Shown: one piece after another, positions 62,773 through 64,000 of the stretch
How the letters are laid out: each line of letters opens with the position of its first letter
How positions within the stretch are numbered: position 1 is the first letter of the stretch
NCBI GenBank assembly: GCA_002705575.1
Contig: PAHI01000025.1
Span: 1 to 64,000, forward strand
Direction of reading: 5' to 3'
Origin: Fidelibacterota bacterium
Lineage (GTDB): Bacteria; Marinisomatota; Marinisomatia; SCGC-AAA003-L08; GCA-002719095
Length of the DNA: 64,000 bases
Position numbers and translations under genes: made by a program
The notes under the pieces: generated by a model
Database searches by the model: none
What the model saw: the letters and a program-made list of their open reading frames with translations, nothing else
Told to the model about the DNA's origin: nothing

Positions 62773-64000
62773 ATGAAGAAAATATTTGTCATATTATTTT
62801 TAAACTGCATTTATATGTCAAACGTAGATCTCTATTTGGATCGCATAGATTATATAGATTCTGATACTGTAGATTTATATATAAAAATGGATAGCGATAC
62901 ACCTATTGCAAGTTTTAATTTTACTCTTAATGGTTTTGGGAATATCCTTAAATCAGAATCTATATCAGAAACATGCTTAGCTTTTCAAAAGTTTGAAAGT
63001 ATTAGTTTTGTTGATGGCTACTTTAGTGGTGGCGACCTAGATGGTGATATAATAGGTAATGGTGATAACCTTCCTTTACTTACAATTAGAGCAAGTTATA
63101 ACAGTCAGTATTTAGATGGTCAATATCTAACTGTTAAAGACATTTCTCCTGGTTTTGATAATATTGAAACTCATTTTTATACTATAAATGAGAATGGAGA
63201 GCTGTCTGAAATAACCTATAATTGGATTCCTATGATATGGATATTAGGAATTGATGTTGATGATAATATTATTCCTTGGTCAGGGCAAGATTGTAATGGC
63301 AACATATGGGGAACAGCTTCCGAGGATGATTGTGGTGTTTGTTCAGGCGGAGACACTAATCATGCTGAAAATTCTGACAAAGATTGTTCAGGCATTTGTT
63401 TTGGTGATGCACAATTGCTATCTTATTTTCGTGATTTTGATGGTGATGGTTTGATAGGTGATGATTTAGTTCTTTGTGGAGAATCTGATATATGTAGTAG
63501 TCAAGATGACGTTCCGCAATATTACAATGATGATTTTGAGCAATATTTTGATTGTATTTTAAATACAGCAGGATATGATTCTGAGCCTGACTGTCCAAAT
63601 TTATGCAGTGGAGGGAATCAGCAAATTCAAACAGGTCAAGATTCTTGCCTTGATGATTGTGGTGTTTGTCTAGGTGAGAATTCTAATAAAGATTGTTCAG
63701 GTGTTTGTTTTGGCTTAAATGAAAATAATGATTGGTATGCTGATTGTGATATTGATGGTTTGGCAGATAATAATAATTCAATTTCAATTTGCGGATATCC
63801 TGTTGATAATGATGTGAATACTGTTTGTGGATTTATTCCAGATTGTAGCAATGACAGTAGCTTGTTATGTGGATTGATTTCAATAGACCCCAATAATCAT
63901 AGTTTTGATGCTAGTCCAAATTGCACATCTAATTCAATTGATTTATGTGGCGTTTGTGATGGTTTTAATCAATACAGGGACTGTCAAGGACAGTGCGCCA
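62773..64000 (+). CDS. Secreted cohesin-like, Cys-rich repeat protein (partial, runs off window)
   Basis: An open frame begins at ATG 62773, behind AGGA, and is still open after 409 codons at the window end. A signal peptide (MKKIFVILFLNCIYMS) is followed by a beta-sandwich at residues about 19-135 with VDLYIKMDSDTPIASFNFTL, resembling cohesin-like domains that in related bacteria read VAGFQF. Then come Cys-rich units: SEDDCGVCSGGD, KDCSGICFGD, DDCGVCLGEN, KDCSGVCFGL and LCGVCDGFN. These DDCGVCxG / DCxGxC repeats are common in secreted Marinimicrobia proteins and may bind calcium or form disulfide rungs. The C-terminal anchor or sorting signal is not visible. Confidence 0.85.
   Translation, partial: MKKIFVILFLNCIYMSNVDLYLDRIDYIDSDTVDLYIKMDSDTPIASFNFTLNGFGNILKSESISETCLAFQKFESISFVDGYFSGGDLDGDIIGNGDNLPLLTIRASYNSQYLDGQYLTVKDISPGFDNIETHFYTINENGELSEITYNWIPMIWILGIDVDDNIIPWSGQDCNGNIWGTASEDDCGVCSGGDTNHAENSDKDCSGICFGDAQLLSYFRDFDGDGLIGDDLVLCGESDICSSQDDVPQYYNDDFEQYFDCILNTAGYDSEPDCPNLCSGGNQQIQTGQDSCLDDCGVCLGENSNKDCSGVCFGLNENNDWYADCDIDGLADNNNSISICGYPVDNDVNTVCGFIPDCSNDSSLLCGLISIDPNNHSFDASPNCTSNSIDLCGVCDGFNQYRDCQGQCA

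Noticed and set aside
63251..63893. Short frames on both strands within the last region
   Set aside because: They lie inside the long plus-strand Cys-rich frame that is open from 62773 to the window end, which has clear repeat structure.
1..64000. Insertion sequences, prophage, tRNA or rRNA genes
   Set aside because: No transposase, integrase or phage structural protein is encoded, and no cloverleaf or rRNA-like stretch was noticed in the short intergenic gaps.

Overview
The window is AT-rich bacterial DNA from a diderm bacterium, most probably a marine member of the Marinimicrobia (SAR406 / Neomarinimicrobiota) or a close relative in the FCB superphylum. The inference rests on several traits seen together: type IX secretion C-terminal sorting domains (YPNPFNPSI motifs), dockerin-like C-termini (DINxD..NxxDIILLVN), a secreted protein with DDCGVCxG / DCSGxCxG repeats, lipoproteins with a short signal peptide plus Cys, and a type IVa pilus locus. 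No rRNA, tRNA, CRISPR array, insertion sequence or prophage gene was seen.

Region 1 (1-18498, + strand). The 3' end of tuf leads into a nearly unbroken S10-spc-alpha ribosomal superoperon: rpsJ to rplQ, including secY, map, infA, rpmJ and rpoA, with no adk between secY and map. Many genes overlap by 1-4 bases. The run continues with gaps of only a few bases into a GHL10-type secreted glycoside-hydrolase-like gene and the histidine-degradation genes hutU and hutI. L3 carries a unique acidic N-terminal extension built from a 66-bp tandem duplication.

Region 2 (18553-28972). A minus-strand parallel beta-helix / dockerin gene is interrupted by one in-frame TGA. A GNAT-like gene follows. A plus-strand chain then holds pyrF, pyrE, a secreted cyclophilin, dsbD and tlpA, with overlapping genes, and two LPP20-type lipoproteins. 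A CsgG/FlgO-like lipoprotein converges on them. An rlmB-type rRNA methyltransferase closes the region.

Region 3 (28935-46423, - strand). This is one colinear type IVa pilus operon. In transcription order it holds the major pilin, pilT, two minor prepilins, a 696-aa PilX/GspK-like protein, pilM, pilN-, pilO- and pilP-like genes, the secretin (with a peptidoglycan-binding-like tail), a 1407-aa Ig-like lipoprotein, pilB, pilC and pilD.

Region 4 (46671-60436, + strand). Divergent from the pilus operon is a tightly packed cluster that begins with poly-gamma-glutamate genes pgsB, pgsC and pgsW. It continues with an internally duplicated secreted protein, a probable outer-membrane beta-barrel, a beta-propeller lipoprotein, a 1014-aa repeat protein with a T9SS sorting domain, an M14 carboxypeptidase with a dockerin-like tail, and a C25 gingipain-like protein with a T9SS domain. 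The layout suggests a diderm surface poly-gamma-glutamate system joined to secreted cargo; I consider it the most interesting candidate system in the window.

Region 5 (60437-64000). This holds an orphan dockerin remnant, a heavy-metal-associated domain protein, a NUDIX gene with no ordinary start codon, a flavodoxin-like reductase, a NAGPA-type phosphodiester glycosidase-like protein, and the 5' part of a secreted cohesin-like, Cys-rich protein that runs off the window end.
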